From NCBI GenBank assembly GCA_018667915.1, contig JABIRI010000337.1, positions 1-40,186 on the forward strand: a stretch of 40,186 bases of DNA, in the 5' to 3' direction. Shown piece after piece: positions 8,884 through 18,402 of this stretch. Source of the stretch: Opitutaceae bacterium. GTDB taxonomy: Bacteria > Verrucomicrobiota > Verrucomicrobiia > Opitutales > Opitutaceae. Made by a program: the position numbers and the translations under genes. The number at the start of each line of letters is the position of its first letter. Position 1 is the first letter of the stretch. The notes under the pieces were generated by a model. The model was not told where the DNA came from, ran no database searches, and saw nothing but the letters and a program-made list of their open reading frames with translations.

Positions 8884-10913
8884 GTTTTTTGTCCCCCTGG
8901 TTTTTCGCCGGATTGCTGCTCGTGGCCGGGCCGATCATCGCGCACCTGATTCGCCGTGCCACCAAGGATCGGATCGCATTCAGCGCTTTGCGGTTCCTGT
9001 CTCCCTCCACGCCCCGATTGGACCGGCGCAGCCGGATCCAGCATCCGCTGTTGCTCGCCATCCGGTGCTTGATTATCGCCTTGTTGGTCCTCGCATTTGC
9101 GCGTCCTTATTGGATGCAAACCGCGCCACCGGTGGAGACGGACGACCAAGCGCGCTTGGTAATTACTCTGCTCGATCGCAGCGCTAGCATGCAGCAAGAG
9201 GGACGATGGGAAAATGCGGTCGAACGCGTCGAGACGATCGTGGAGGAACTGGCCCCCTCCGACGTCTTTGCTCTCGTCGCCTTCGACAATGTGAGCGAAG
9301 TGCTCATCACGGCCGAGCAATGGCAACAGACTCTCGCCCCCGAACGAGCGGGATTGGTGACCGCAAACCTGCGCGGACAATCTCCGACGTGGCAGGCCAC
9401 TTGGGTCGACAACGCCGTGGCCCGTGCTCTGGAAACCGTGCGCGAAGTGACCGAGTTGCTCGGAGGGACCTCCGGGGCCGAATTGATCATCGTTTCTGAT
9501 CTCACCACCGGGACGCGACTTTCCGGACTGGCCGGTTTGGATTGGCCGGCTGATACCATCGTTCGGCTCGAGACCGTCGAGTCTGTCGCCGACACCGAAG
9601 GCTTTGCGCTGCAGTGGTTGGGTTGGGGCACCGACAACGGCCTCGGGGCACCGGCCCGGGTGCGGATATCCGGCGCGCCACCGCCGACTCCCCAAACGCT
9701 TTCCCTGCAGCTGCAAGATGCCAACACCAACGAACCTTGGGGCGATCCTCATGAAATCGTCATGTCCACTTCCGGCACTCAACTCGTGTCGATACCCGTC
9801 TCCAATGATGCGCCCGCGGCCCTGCAGATCGACTTATTGGGAGACCATTCTGACTTGGGCCGATCCCTCTACGTGGTGCGTGACCTCACCCGGGAAGTTA
9901 AGTTTCAGATCTGGGGCGACCCCAACGTAAACGATACGCGCAAGGCCGGATTCTATCTCCAAAGTGCAACCGCCGGTTGGCGCGACCCTCGCGTGGTAAA
10001 CCCTGCCGAAGCGGCGCCCGACTCCCCCGCACTACATGTGGTGACCGGTCGACTCAGCGCGTCGGAGCGCACCGAATTACAACAAGAATTGGTCACGGGC
10101 GCATTCGTGCTCGTCCTCGCCGACTCGACCGAGCTCGTCGACCTTTCCGCCCAATTGGCGGAAGAAACCGGTTGGCACGGACGTCCCTATCAACCCGCTG
10201 AACCTTTACTCTTCGGCCAGATTGATTTCACCCATCCGCTCTTCGCTTCCTTCGCCGATCCGCGCTTCAGCGATTTTACCCGCATCCGGTTTACCCACCC
10301 CGTGGAAATCACGCTACCGGGCGACTCGGCTGCTGTTGTCGTCGCACGATTCGACAACCAACAACCCGCCGTGCTGGAATCGACGGTCGGTTCCGGACGG
10401 CTAATCGTCTGGGCCACCGGTTGGTCGCCCCAAAGCAGCCCGTGGGTGCTATCCACTAAATTTGTGCCTTGGCTGGAAACTCTGGCCGATCGCGCGACCG
10501 GCGGTGACCGACCGGTCGCGGTGACCGACCTGAGCCAGATCGATCGATTGGACCTGCCATCGGATGCGGTCCTTCCCGATGCACCCGGGGTGTTTCCGGT
10601 GAGGGGAAATAACCCGACATCCCGACTCGTCGGTCTCAACGTCCCACCGGGCGAAACCCAGAATACTCTTCTGCGTTGGGATGCTTTTGAAGAGGTGGGC
10701 ATGCCCCTGGCCAACAATGTCGTCGCCACCTCCGTCCTCCCCCGCCAATCCGGCCCATTGCCGGAGTCCGGTTTGGTCAGTGAAAGCCGCCAGCGGGCAT
10801 GGCGTTGGTTCATCCTCATCGCCGTCGGACTCCTCATAATCGAAGGGCTGCTCGCCACGTATTTCAATCGCCGATCCCGCCCGGAGCCGGAACTTGCCGC
10901 TCCCACTGCTTGA
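8880..10913 (+). CDS. BatA-like membrane protein with vWA domain
   Basis: Membrane protein of 677 residues. The N-terminus is a BatA-type block: helix 1 (about 4-24, PWFFAGLLLVAGPIIAHLI), the loop FSALRFLSPSTPRLDRRSR, and helix 2 (about 57-76). A vWA-type domain follows with MIDAS motif DRSAS (D99, S101, S103) and later IVSDLTTG. The middle (about 220-620) is a long extracytoplasmic-type region with a possible glutamine-amidotransferase-like part, and a last helix (about 640-660) precedes a short basic tail. Start GTG at 8880 overlaps the DUF58 stop, so it is coupled. The MIDAS probably faces the periplasm. The C-terminal helix gives a topology suited to anchoring a complex with the next two membrane proteins. 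Confidence 0.88.
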   Translation: MSFLSPWFFAGLLLVAGPIIAHLIRRATKDRIAFSALRFLSPSTPRLDRRSRIQHPLLLAIRCLIIALLVLAFARPYWMQTAPPVETDDQARLVITLLDRSASMQQEGRWENAVERVETIVEELAPSDVFALVAFDNVSEVLITAEQWQQTLAPERAGLVTANLRGQSPTWQATWVDNAVARALETVREVTELLGGTSGAELIIVSDLTTGTRLSGLAGLDWPADTIVRLETVESVADTEGFALQWLGWGTDNGLGAPARVRISGAPPPTPQTLSLQLQDANTNEPWGDPHEIVMSTSGTQLVSIPVSNDAPAALQIDLLGDHSDLGRSLYVVRDLTREVKFQIWGDPNVNDTRKAGFYLQSATAGWRDPRVVNPAEAAPDSPALHVVTGRLSASERTELQQELVTGAFVLVLADSTELVDLSAQLAEETGWHGRPYQPAEPLLFGQIDFTHPLFASFADPRFSDFTRIRFTHPVEITLPGDSAAVVVARFDNQQPAVLESTVGSGRLIVWATGWSPQSSPWVLSTKFVPWLETLADRATGGDRPVAVTDLSQIDRLDLPSDAVLPDAPGVFPVRGNNPTSRLVGLNVPPGETQNTLLRWDAFEEVGMPLANNVVATSVLPRQSGPLPESGLVSESRQRAWRWFILIAVGLLIIEGLLATYFNRRSRPEPELAAPTA

Positions 10914-10917
10914 TCCC

Positions 10918-13900
10918 ATGAGTCACCGCCCCCTCACTCTGCTTTTCTCTCCTCGGTCCCGTCTCGAACGGGAATTGCAGACGATTGCCCAGGGTCATCA
11001 GTCGATTCGGTTGCACCAAAATGGAGTGCGGATCTGGTCTACCGGCGCCGCCCTCTCCGGGGCCCTTCTGGGCTGGCGATTCGCCCAGGAGAGTTTCGCA
11101 CCTTGGTTCGCACCCCTCCTCATTTTCGTCTTTGTGACGGGGGCTGGATTGCAGATGTGGTTTATCCTCCGCGACCGACTGGACCTGTTGGCCGCGGCTC
11201 GCCGCATCGAGCGCGACAACCCCGAGTTGGAGGCGATGTTGCGCACAGCCATGGAGCAAAAGGGCGATGCCAAGGGTAAGCTCAACTTCATGCAAGAGCG
11301 GCTGTTGAAGGAAGCGGTCGAACGCGTCAGCAACAGCGTCTGGCATCTCTCTCCCCGCCAACAATCTCGATGGTTGGCCGCCGCCCACGGGATTTCCATC
11401 ATCGCGGCCATTTGCTTCGCGGCCATCGGAATGCGCCACGCCGTTCCGCTGAATTGGGACTGGGGAAACCTCTTCAATGCCCGGGCCGTGACGGCCTCCG
11501 GTATCGAGGTCACTCCCGGCACGGTTGAAATAGAAAAAGGCACCACGGTCGTGGTCGCGGCTCGATTCAATGAAGGCATGCCGGCTACCGCCGTCTTAGT
11601 TTGGCGTCAGGCCGATGGCCCCTCCGGCCGTTCCACCATGGGTCGCAGTATGTCGGATCCCGTATTTGCATTCACGTTGCCCGAAGTGCCTTCCGATACG
11701 GTGTATCATGTTGAGCATGACGATCACCGCACGGTCGATTTTTCCCTCACCGTCTTTGAGCTTCCCGATCTGGTGCGCGCCGATGCCGCTATCGACTACC
11801 CGGACTACACCGGCCTAAAGGATCGCACCTTCATCGATACCCGCCGCGTCAGCGCCGTGGCCGGAGCGGATCTGGACTACGAGTTCTTAGTCAACCGACC
11901 ATTGGCCCGCGCAAGTTTAGTCGCAGCGGATGGTGAGGTCGTCGAATTGACCGCCCGCGACACCGACCGCACCCGCTTCGGCTTGACGGTCACCTTGTCC
12001 GAATCTCGACGGTGGCAGCTTGAACTCGTCGATGACGAGGGGCGTATCGATCCCGACCCCACTGACATCCGCATCGCCGTTCAGCCCAATATTCGCCCCG
12101 AGCTGAAGCTCGAGTTTCCACGTAGCGACCAACGGGTTTCGCCTCTGGAGGAACTCAATCTCCAGGCCAGCGTAAAGGACGACTACGGCCTGATCGACTT
12201 TGGCCTCGCCTACAGCATCGGCGTGGCCGATCCCGTTTACCTATCGTTCGCCGAGTCCGGTCCGCCGGTGGTGGAAGCTGAATTTGATTACCTGCTGGCG
12301 CTGGAGTCCCACGAGGTTGAGGTCGACGAATTGATCACTTGGTTCGGATGGGCCGACGATTTCGGACCCGACGGAGAATCTCGCCGCACTACCGGCGACT
12401 TGTTCTTCGCAGAAGTGCGGGCATTGGATGCGATTTTTCGCGAAGGCGAAGGGGAGGATGCCCCTCCTGGTGGCGGAGGTGGTGGACCGGCAGGAGATTT
12501 ACTCGAAATTCAGCGCCAAATTTCTGTCGCGATCTGGAATTTAAGAAAGGACGACTCGCCCTCACCGACCTTTGAAGACGACGTGTCAACGTTGGCTACC
12601 AGTCAGGAACAGGCGCGGGCCATGCTCGATGAATTGCGCGGGAACTTGGAGGACGATCGACAAATCGACGCCGCGGAAAGCGCCGCCGAAGCCATGGGCG
12701 ACACCACGGATCACTTGGACGATGCCCGCGCAGAGATCAGTGTTGATCCACTTCCCGATGCATGGGCGGACGCACAACTGGCATTTCGATCGTTGCTAAA
12801 ACTGCAGCCCCGCGAAACCCGCGTGGCACAAGGGCAACCCGGCAGCGCAGGCGGAGGCGGTCGCAATCAATCTCAACTCAACCAACTTCGTTTCCGCCAG
12901 GAACAGGACAACTACGCCTCGCAAAGTGAGGCGGAGTCACCGGCCTCTCCGGAGGAGCGGGAACAACTCAACGTGCTGGCTCGACTCAAGGAACTGGCCC
13001 GGCGCCAAAACGACCTGAACGAGCGACTGCAGGAACTGCAGACCGCCCTCGCCGCCGCCGCGGATGAGGCCGAGCGCGACGAGATTCGCCGGGAACTCAA
13101 GCGACTCGAAGAGGAACAACGTCGCATGCTCGCGGAACTGGATGATACCCGTCAGCGCGTCGACAACATGCCCGCCGGCGAACAGCGCCGTCAGGCCAAT
13201 CAACAACTCGAACAGACCCGCGAGGACATGCAGGAGGCCGGGGAACAATTGGAGGAAGGTAACGTATCCCAAGCCCTCGCTTCCGGCACCCGCGCCCAGG
13301 AATCACTTGAACAAACCGGCGAAGATCTGCGTGAAAACTCCTCCAGTGTTTTCAGCGACGAAATGCGCGAACTCCGCCGCCAAGCACGTGAGTTGGCCGA
13401 GCAACAGGAAACGCTGCAAGAACGCTGGGATGAAACTGATGACGGCCCCCCTTCGCTGGACGGCTCCACGCAACACCAAGAGTTGGCCGAGGCCGTGGGC
13501 GAGCAACGGGAGCGCTACGAGAATCTGCTGGAACGACTCCGACAGGCTTCCGCCGACAGTGAGTCGGCCGAACCCGTGCTGCATCGTCGGCTCTACGATG
13601 TATTACGCCAACAGGGCACCGGCGGCACCGAGCAACAACTGCGCGCCGCCGAAGAGTTGCTGCGTCGCGGTTTTGTTGATGAATCCCGCCGTCAACAGGC
13701 TGGAGTGGGGCCTTCGCTTGATCGCCTGCGCGAAGGTGTTGAACGCGCCGCTGATGCGGTGCTCGGCGATGAAGGCGCGGAGCTGCGATTCGCCCAAAGC
13801 GAACTGGGGGATCTTGCCCGAGAACTTCGGGATGAAGCCGCTGCCCGGAACCGCGAAACAGAGGAGAACTCCGGCGAATCTGGCCAAGAGATCGACGTTC

Positions 13901-14589
13901 CCGGGTCCGCCGAATCTGATGAACTCGGTACCGAATTGGCCGAGGCCAGCAACAACAATGCCGGGGCCGGGACGACTCCCGGCAACCAACCGGGTTCTTC
14001 CCCAACGCCTGACGGCACCGTCGAAGGAACTGAGCCGACATCCGGCGTTGCCCAGTCCCCCGCTTCGGATTCCTCCCCTGCTGGCGAACCCGGCTCTCAG
14101 CCCGGCGACGGAACACCTTCCGAAGAAACCTTGCTGAATCAGTTGGCCGAAGCCTTCGGCACCAATCCATCCGGAGCAGGCAGCCGGGGTGTCACGTCTG
14201 CGGGTCCGTTGACGGGTCAAAACTTCGCCGATTGGGCGGATCGGTTGCGCACCATCGAATCGCTGATGGATGATCCTGAACTTCGCCAACAACTGGGACA
14301 GGCCCGTGGACGCGCCGAGGAACTGCGCCGGGATTGGCAACGTCAGGGCTCCGAGCCCCAATGGGATTTGGTGGACTCCGGGATCGTGAATCCGCTGGAA
14401 GAAGCCCGCGCCTGGCTACAACAGGAGCTCGCGCGGCAGGAGGATCCCGAGACCTTGCAGCCGATCGACCGCGATCCCGTTCCCGACAAATTCGCGGACT
14501 CTGTGCGCAAATATTACGAAACCTTGAGCGCGGCCGAATCCGCGCGGACTGATACCGGGGACACCTCGGAGCCAACGCATGACTTCTGA
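10918..14589 (+). CDS. Large DUF4175-like membrane protein with Gln/Glu/Arg-rich coiled coil
   Basis: Very long protein (1223 residues). Three hydrophobic helices are visible in the N-terminal part (about 43-60, 63-82 and 155-172). Next come Ig-like beta stretches with DYPDYTGLKDRTF, typical of DUF4175-type proteins near MoxR operons, then a Gly-rich linker (about 518-525). A long Gln/Glu/Arg-rich coiled coil follows (about 675-860), then a low-complexity Ser/Pro/Gly/Glu segment (about 985-1075) and a helical C-terminus. The coiled coil suggests a rod-like or scaffolding role in the envelope; no enzyme motif is visible. ATG 10918 follows the previous stop by four bases; a TTG at 10894 would overlap it more. 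The end overlaps the next gene by 11 bases. The DUF4175 label is by pattern and context, so moderately sure. Confidence 0.8.
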   Translation: MSHRPLTLLFSPRSRLERELQTIAQGHQSIRLHQNGVRIWSTGAALSGALLGWRFAQESFAPWFAPLLIFVFVTGAGLQMWFILRDRLDLLAAARRIERDNPELEAMLRTAMEQKGDAKGKLNFMQERLLKEAVERVSNSVWHLSPRQQSRWLAAAHGISIIAAICFAAIGMRHAVPLNWDWGNLFNARAVTASGIEVTPGTVEIEKGTTVVVAARFNEGMPATAVLVWRQADGPSGRSTMGRSMSDPVFAFTLPEVPSDTVYHVEHDDHRTVDFSLTVFELPDLVRADAAIDYPDYTGLKDRTFIDTRRVSAVAGADLDYEFLVNRPLARASLVAADGEVVELTARDTDRTRFGLTVTLSESRRWQLELVDDEGRIDPDPTDIRIAVQPNIRPELKLEFPRSDQRVSPLEELNLQASVKDDYGLIDFGLAYSIGVADPVYLSFAESGPPVVEAEFDYLLALESHEVEVDELITWFGWADDFGPDGESRRTTGDLFFAEVRALDAIFREGEGEDAPPGGGGGGPAGDLLEIQRQISVAIWNLRKDDSPSPTFEDDVSTLATSQEQARAMLDELRGNLEDDRQIDAAESAAEAMGDTTDHLDDARAEISVDPLPDAWADAQLAFRSLLKLQPRETRVAQGQPGSAGGGGRNQSQLNQLRFRQEQDNYASQSEAESPASPEEREQLNVLARLKELARRQNDLNERLQELQTALAAAADEAERDEIRRELKRLEEEQRRMLAELDDTRQRVDNMPAGEQRRQANQQLEQTREDMQEAGEQLEEGNVSQALASGTRAQESLEQTGEDLRENSSSVFSDEMRELRRQARELAEQQETLQERWDETDDGPPSLDGSTQHQELAEAVGEQRERYENLLERLRQASADSESAEPVLHRRLYDVLRQQGTGGTEQQLRAAEELLRRGFVDESRRQQAGVGPSLDRLREGVERAADAVLGDEGAELRFAQSELGDLARELRDEAAARNRETEENSGESGQEIDVPGSAESDELGTELAEASNNNAGAGTTPGNQPGSSPTPDGTVEGTEPTSGVAQSPASDSSPAGEPGSQPGDGTPSEETLLNQLAEAFGTNPSGAGSRGVTSAGPLTGQNFADWADRLRTIESLMDDPELRQQLGQARGRAEELRRDWQRQGSEPQWDLVDSGIVNPLEEARAWLQQELARQEDPETLQPIDRDPVPDKFADSVRKYYETLSAAESARTDTGDTSEPTHDF

Positions 14590-16957
14590 TCGAATGCCGT
14601 TCGCTTTGCTCAATTTCGCCGGATCGTCGTGGTGGTGGATCGCCCTGCTCGCTGTCGCCGTGCTCGCCCCGCTGGCGTGGTATGCCCTCAAACCGGGTGA
14701 GCAACAACGAGGCTCGTTCGCGGTGGGACTCGGACTGCGATTGCTCGGTATCGGGCTCTTGCTGCTTTGCTTGCTTGATCCGCAGTGGCTGTCACCCCGG
14801 GCGAAACAAGGAGCGAACATCGTCGCCGTTTTGGCGGACAATAGCCAGGGGATGACCATCACAGATCGGCCGGATCAACCGCATCGCGGTGACCGGTTAC
14901 GCACCCAGCTGATGGCTCCGACCACATCCTGGTGGGAGGATCTGAATGCCGAATTTCAGGTCCGCCCCTACTTGTTCGACGATGAGCTACAGCGGGTGGG
15001 TGATTTTGGGTCCCTTGATTTCACCGGTCCGCGTTCTGACCTAGGTCACGCCCTATCCCGGGTCCGGGAACGCTTCGCTCAACAACCCCTTGCCGGCGTC
15101 CTGCTATTTACCGACGGCAACGCCACCGACCTCACGCTGGACACCATGGATCTGACCGGCCTGCCGCCCGTCTATCCGGTGGTGGTCGGAGAACCGGCGG
15201 ATCTGCGCGACGTGCGCATCGCTCACACTACGCTCCGCCAAACCGCCTTCGATGATGCCCCTGTTTCTCTTCGCGCCGCGGTCGCCGGCCGCAATCTCGC
15301 TGATGAACCTCTCACCGTCACGGTTCGCCCTCTCAACGCTAGCGACGCGGAGCCGCCGATAGAAGTGAGCACCCGCTTCGCAAACTCCGACGATTCCCAG
15401 GATGTCGACTTTGATTGGCGGCCACGAGGAGCCGGCATCCAGTTCTACGAAGTGAACGCCGGAGCGACCAGCAACGACGCCCTTCCTGAAGCCACCGAGG
15501 CCAACAACCGGCGCTATGTGATGGTGGATCGAGGTCGCCCCATCTACCGCGTGCTCTACGTCGGCGGGCGACCCAACTGGGAATTCAAATTTCTCAACCG
15601 CGCCCTGCGAGAAGATCCGCAACTCGATTTGGTCGGACTGCTGCGTCTCGCTCGACGCGAGCCGAAGTTCGAATTTCGAGGCCGGGCCGGTGAGTCGAGC
15701 AATCCGCTTTACCGCGGTTTCGTCGACGCCACCGACGATACCGCCCGTTACGACGAACCTGTGCTCACCCGGATCAATACCCGTGACGCCGAGGAGTTGC
15801 GCAGTGGTTTCCCCCGCACTCCCGAGGTCCTCTTTGCCTACGACGCCATCATTTTGGATGACGTCGAAGCCGACTTCTTCACCCCGGATCAACAGATGCT
15901 ACTGCGCCGGTTCGCCGCCGAACGGGGTGGCGGGCTGCTGATGCTGGGCGGCGTCGATACCCTGGCGAGTGGAGACTACCAAGATACTCCGCTGGCTGCA
16001 GCCCTGCCGATCTACCTCGATCGTCGCGGCGGGCGGCAACCCGCCGGACAACTCACGTGGGACCTCACCCGCGAAGGCTGGTTGGAGCCATGGGCGCGGG
16101 TCCGCGCCGTCGAAACCGATGAACAGGATCGACTGACCGCCATGCCCCCCTTCCTCATCGCGAACGGCATCTCCGCCACCAAACCCGGTGCCACGGTGTT
16201 GGCATCATTGCGCGACGAAGCCGGTCAGACTTTTCCCGGATTGGTCGCCCAACGATTCGGGGCCGGCCGCGTCGGCGTGCTGGCCGTCGGTGATCTATGG
16301 CGCTGGGGTTTGGCCGGAGCAGTGGAGCAAATGGATCTCGCCCGGTTTTGGAGACAGGTCGCACGGTGGTTGGTCACGGAAGTTCCCACCCCGGTTACCC
16401 TGCGGATCGCACCCACCGAATCGGGCGCGGGAACGCGGATGACCGTGATTGCACGGGACGAAGACTACCTGCCGCTGGATCTGGCCCAAGTGCGCATCAC
16501 GATCACACGAGCAGGGTTCAACGAAGGCGTCACCGAAACTGCCCAATTCTCCTCGGTCACCCTGGAGGCCGAACCGGTGATCGATGCGCCGGGACGATAT
16601 CAAACTGAATTCATCGGCCGTGAAGCGGGAGGATATTTGGCCGAGGTCGAAGTGACTGATGTGGCGGGCCGCCTGATTGGTCGCGCGGAGGCCGGTTGGG
16701 TCAACGACCCCGTGGCCGAAGAGTTCGCTTCACTCGATCCCAACCCCACCCTGCTCGCTGAACTCGCCCGTCGCACCGGTGGCGAATTACTGTCCTTTTC
16801 TGATCTGGATGACCTCACCGCGCGACTGGTGCAGGCCCCCGCGCCTATCACCGAAACCCAAGCCCGGTCGCTGTGGCACAACGGTTGGGTATTCGTTTTG
16901 GTTCTGATCTGTTTTGTCGCTGAATGGGCCTGGCGCCGCTGGAAAGGACTGGCATGA
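14579..16957 (+). CDS. Membrane protein with degenerate vWA and glutamine-amidotransferase-like domain
   Basis: Protein of 792 residues with two N-terminal helices (about 18-36 and 48-66), a vWA-like region, a class I glutamine-amidotransferase-like region, and a C-terminal helix (about 770-785, VFVLVLICFVAEWAW). The expected MIDAS DxSxS reads DNSQG (D87, S89, G91), so the third ligand is lost. The amidotransferase-like block (about 421-458, YDAIILDDVEADFF then GGGLLMLGG) has no Cys at the nucleophile elbow, so catalysis is unlikely. Similar large membrane proteins close MoxR-DUF58-BatA operons in related phyla. Start ATG 14579 lies inside the previous gene, and the stop overlaps the next start (ATGA). 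Probably an extracytoplasmic structural partner of the BatA-like protein. Confidence 0.82.
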   Translation: MTSDRMPFALLNFAGSSWWWIALLAVAVLAPLAWYALKPGEQQRGSFAVGLGLRLLGIGLLLLCLLDPQWLSPRAKQGANIVAVLADNSQGMTITDRPDQPHRGDRLRTQLMAPTTSWWEDLNAEFQVRPYLFDDELQRVGDFGSLDFTGPRSDLGHALSRVRERFAQQPLAGVLLFTDGNATDLTLDTMDLTGLPPVYPVVVGEPADLRDVRIAHTTLRQTAFDDAPVSLRAAVAGRNLADEPLTVTVRPLNASDAEPPIEVSTRFANSDDSQDVDFDWRPRGAGIQFYEVNAGATSNDALPEATEANNRRYVMVDRGRPIYRVLYVGGRPNWEFKFLNRALREDPQLDLVGLLRLARREPKFEFRGRAGESSNPLYRGFVDATDDTARYDEPVLTRINTRDAEELRSGFPRTPEVLFAYDAIILDDVEADFFTPDQQMLLRRFAAERGGGLLMLGGVDTLASGDYQDTPLAAALPIYLDRRGGRQPAGQLTWDLTREGWLEPWARVRAVETDEQDRLTAMPPFLIANGISATKPGATVLASLRDEAGQTFPGLVAQRFGAGRVGVLAVGDLWRWGLAGAVEQMDLARFWRQVARWLVTEVPTPVTLRIAPTESGAGTRMTVIARDEDYLPLDLAQVRITITRAGFNEGVTETAQFSSVTLEAEPVIDAPGRYQTEFIGREAGGYLAEVEVTDVAGRLIGRAEAGWVNDPVAEEFASLDPNPTLLAELARRTGGELLSFSDLDDLTARLVQAPAPITETQARSLWHNGWVFVLVLICFVAEWAWRRWKGLA

Positions 16958-17967
16958 GCATGCGCCGTTTTCTTTGTGTTTTTGTTGGGGTCATGACGTT
17001 GACCATCGGTTCAATTCTGCCGGCGGAAGAGACTCCCGGTCCCCGCGGGGAATTATTGGTGGTGGTGGGTGCACCCGGGGAAGAGAGTTATGTCGAACCC
17101 TTTGAACGGACATCCGCTGCCTGGGTAAAAGCCGGGAAGGCGGCGGGATTAAACACCCACGTGATCGGTGACGAAACAGACAAAGCCGAAACCCATGTGA
17201 TCCATCGAGAGCAACTCCAACAGTGGTTGACCGATCAACACACCACGGGCTCCCATCTGCTTTGGTTGGTTTTTGTGGGACACGGAACCTACGATGGGCG
17301 GCAGGCCAAAATCAACCTGGTGGGTCAGGACGTATCAGCCGTAGAGATGCGCCAGTGGTTGGCTCCAATCCAACGCCCCATGGTCATCGTGCATGGCGGT
17401 TCTGCCAGCGCACCCTTTGTCAACGCCCTGTCGGCATCGGACCGGATCATTGTAACCGCCACGGAAAACGGAAACGAGATCAACTACGCCCGTTTCGGCG
17501 AACGCTTCGCTTTGGCGATCACAAATCCCGACTCCGACATTGATCGTGACGGACAAATTTCCGTGCTGGAGGCCTTCGTATCGGCCGCCATTAATACCGA
17601 AATTTTCTACGACGAAAACGGCAGACTCTCAACCGAACATGCCTTAATCGACGATAATGGCGACGGCCGCGGAACCCCGTTCGATTGGTTCAACGGCACG
17701 CGCCTCAGCAAACAAGCTGAAACCGAAAAAGCGCAACCCGACGGCGACCGGGCACGCCTGTTAAGTTTGATCCCTTCGCCCGAAGAGCAGGCCATGACCG
17801 ATGCCCAACGTCTCGAGCGCGCCGCTCTTGAATCTGAAGTAAAAGACCTGAGAGCACGGAAATCCGAACTCTCCGAAGAAGAGTATTACCACCAGTTGGA
17901 ATCAATCTTCCGCCAACTCAGCCGGGTGTATGTTCCATCGAATGACACCTCGGTGGACGAACGGTGA
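16954..17967 (+). CDS. Secreted caspase/legumain-like protein lacking the catalytic Cys
   Basis: Last gene of the operon, 338 residues from ATG 16954, which overlaps the preceding TGA by four bases. An ATG 30 bases upstream would put extra residues before the signal peptide. Residues 3-24 are a signal peptide (MRRFLCVFVG, then hydrophobic). The body looks like a clan CD peptidase fold: a beta strand before GHGTYDG (H110) and a second strand MVIVHGGSAS (142-152), where caspases and legumains carry the nucleophile Cys. The only Cys in the whole protein is in the signal peptide, so the mature form cannot be a cysteine peptidase. A calcium-binding EF-hand-like loop (DSDIDRDGQISVLEAF) and a second DDNGDGRG follow. 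The C-terminal 80 residues are charged and probably helical. Possibly a binding module for the vWA complex. Confidence 0.72.
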   Translation: MSMRRFLCVFVGVMTLTIGSILPAEETPGPRGELLVVVGAPGEESYVEPFERTSAAWVKAGKAAGLNTHVIGDETDKAETHVIHREQLQQWLTDQHTTGSHLLWLVFVGHGTYDGRQAKINLVGQDVSAVEMRQWLAPIQRPMVIVHGGSASAPFVNALSASDRIIVTATENGNEINYARFGERFALAITNPDSDIDRDGQISVLEAFVSAAINTEIFYDENGRLSTEHALIDDNGDGRGTPFDWFNGTRLSKQAETEKAQPDGDRARLLSLIPSPEEQAMTDAQRLERAALESEVKDLRARKSELSEEEYYHQLESIFRQLSRVYVPSNDTSVDER

Positions 17968-18107
17968 GCGAATCAATCCGGAGCACGTCGCTTTAGCCGG
18001 CGTTTTCGACGCCCTTTCCAACCGTCTCGTCACCCCAACCGTTCGGTTATCTGTTGTCACCTCGCCCTTAAAGCCCGACCCACGTTAAACCGCGGCCCGA
18101 TGGGGGG
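17968..18107. other. Intergenic DNA, no gene seen
   Basis: First part of the 435-base gap between the caspase-like gene and the minus-strand DinB gene. I see no ORF with coding character, no tRNA-like fold and no clear T-tailed terminator for the long + strand operon. The rest of the gap holds the dispersed repeat copy and the DinB terminator. Confidence 0.5.
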
Positions 18108-18320
18108 CCTGGGTTTTCTCGTCCGCCGAAGCCTTGGCGAAGGAGGAACGCCCGATATAGCGTCCACCCAAGAGGATCAATTCCAGAGTGAACGAGGCGG
18201 AGTATTTGCCGCAAGAAGTCAAAAAACAGATCCTCGTTTGATCTAAGATCTTTCGTCCGCCTACAGGCGCCTCGAACCGAGCACGCGCGAGGTGAAATTT
18301 TGCGCGTTTTGGCGGCCCTC
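18108..18320. repeat. Dispersed intergenic repeat, copy 2 (module B then A)
   Basis: Second copy of the repeat at 3118-3302, in the same orientation but with the two modules in reversed order. Module B (18108-18160) contains GGGTTTTCTCGTCCGCCGAAG. After about 35 unrelated bases, module A (18197-18320) holds the conserved core at 18236-18277. The hairpin is kept with a changed loop (CGCC-TACA-GGCG). Short minus-strand ORFs across both copies share RRTKDLRS, but the base differences change amino acids and no start or context supports a gene. It looks like a family of non-coding intergenic elements. Confidence 0.75.
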
Positions 18321-18341
18321 AAATCTGAAGTATTTACCGAC

Positions 18342-18370
18342 TAAAAAACGGAGCCCCGCAGGACTCCGTT
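18342..18370 (-). terminator. Rho-independent terminator of the DinB-like gene
   Basis: Read on the minus strand, ACGGAG-TCC-TGCG-GGG-CTCCGT forms a nine-pair stem (one G-U) with a TGCG loop, followed by six T residues (A-tract 18343-18348 on the + strand). It starts 33 bases after the DinB-like stop codon, a normal distance. Confidence 0.85.
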
Positions 18371-18402
18371 CGAAATAGGAAACGTGTTATAGTCGCCGAG
18401 CC

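Noticed and set aside
8814-9782. Minus-strand ORF (322 codons) opposite the BatA-like gene
   Set aside because: Shadow of a gene with clear BatA and vWA motifs; no start context or domain of its own.
13064-14137. + strand ORF (357 codons) in another frame of the DUF4175-like gene
   Set aside because: Overlaps the coiled-coil frame; its Pro/Asn/Arg-rich sequence is a frame artefact of Gln/Glu-rich codons.
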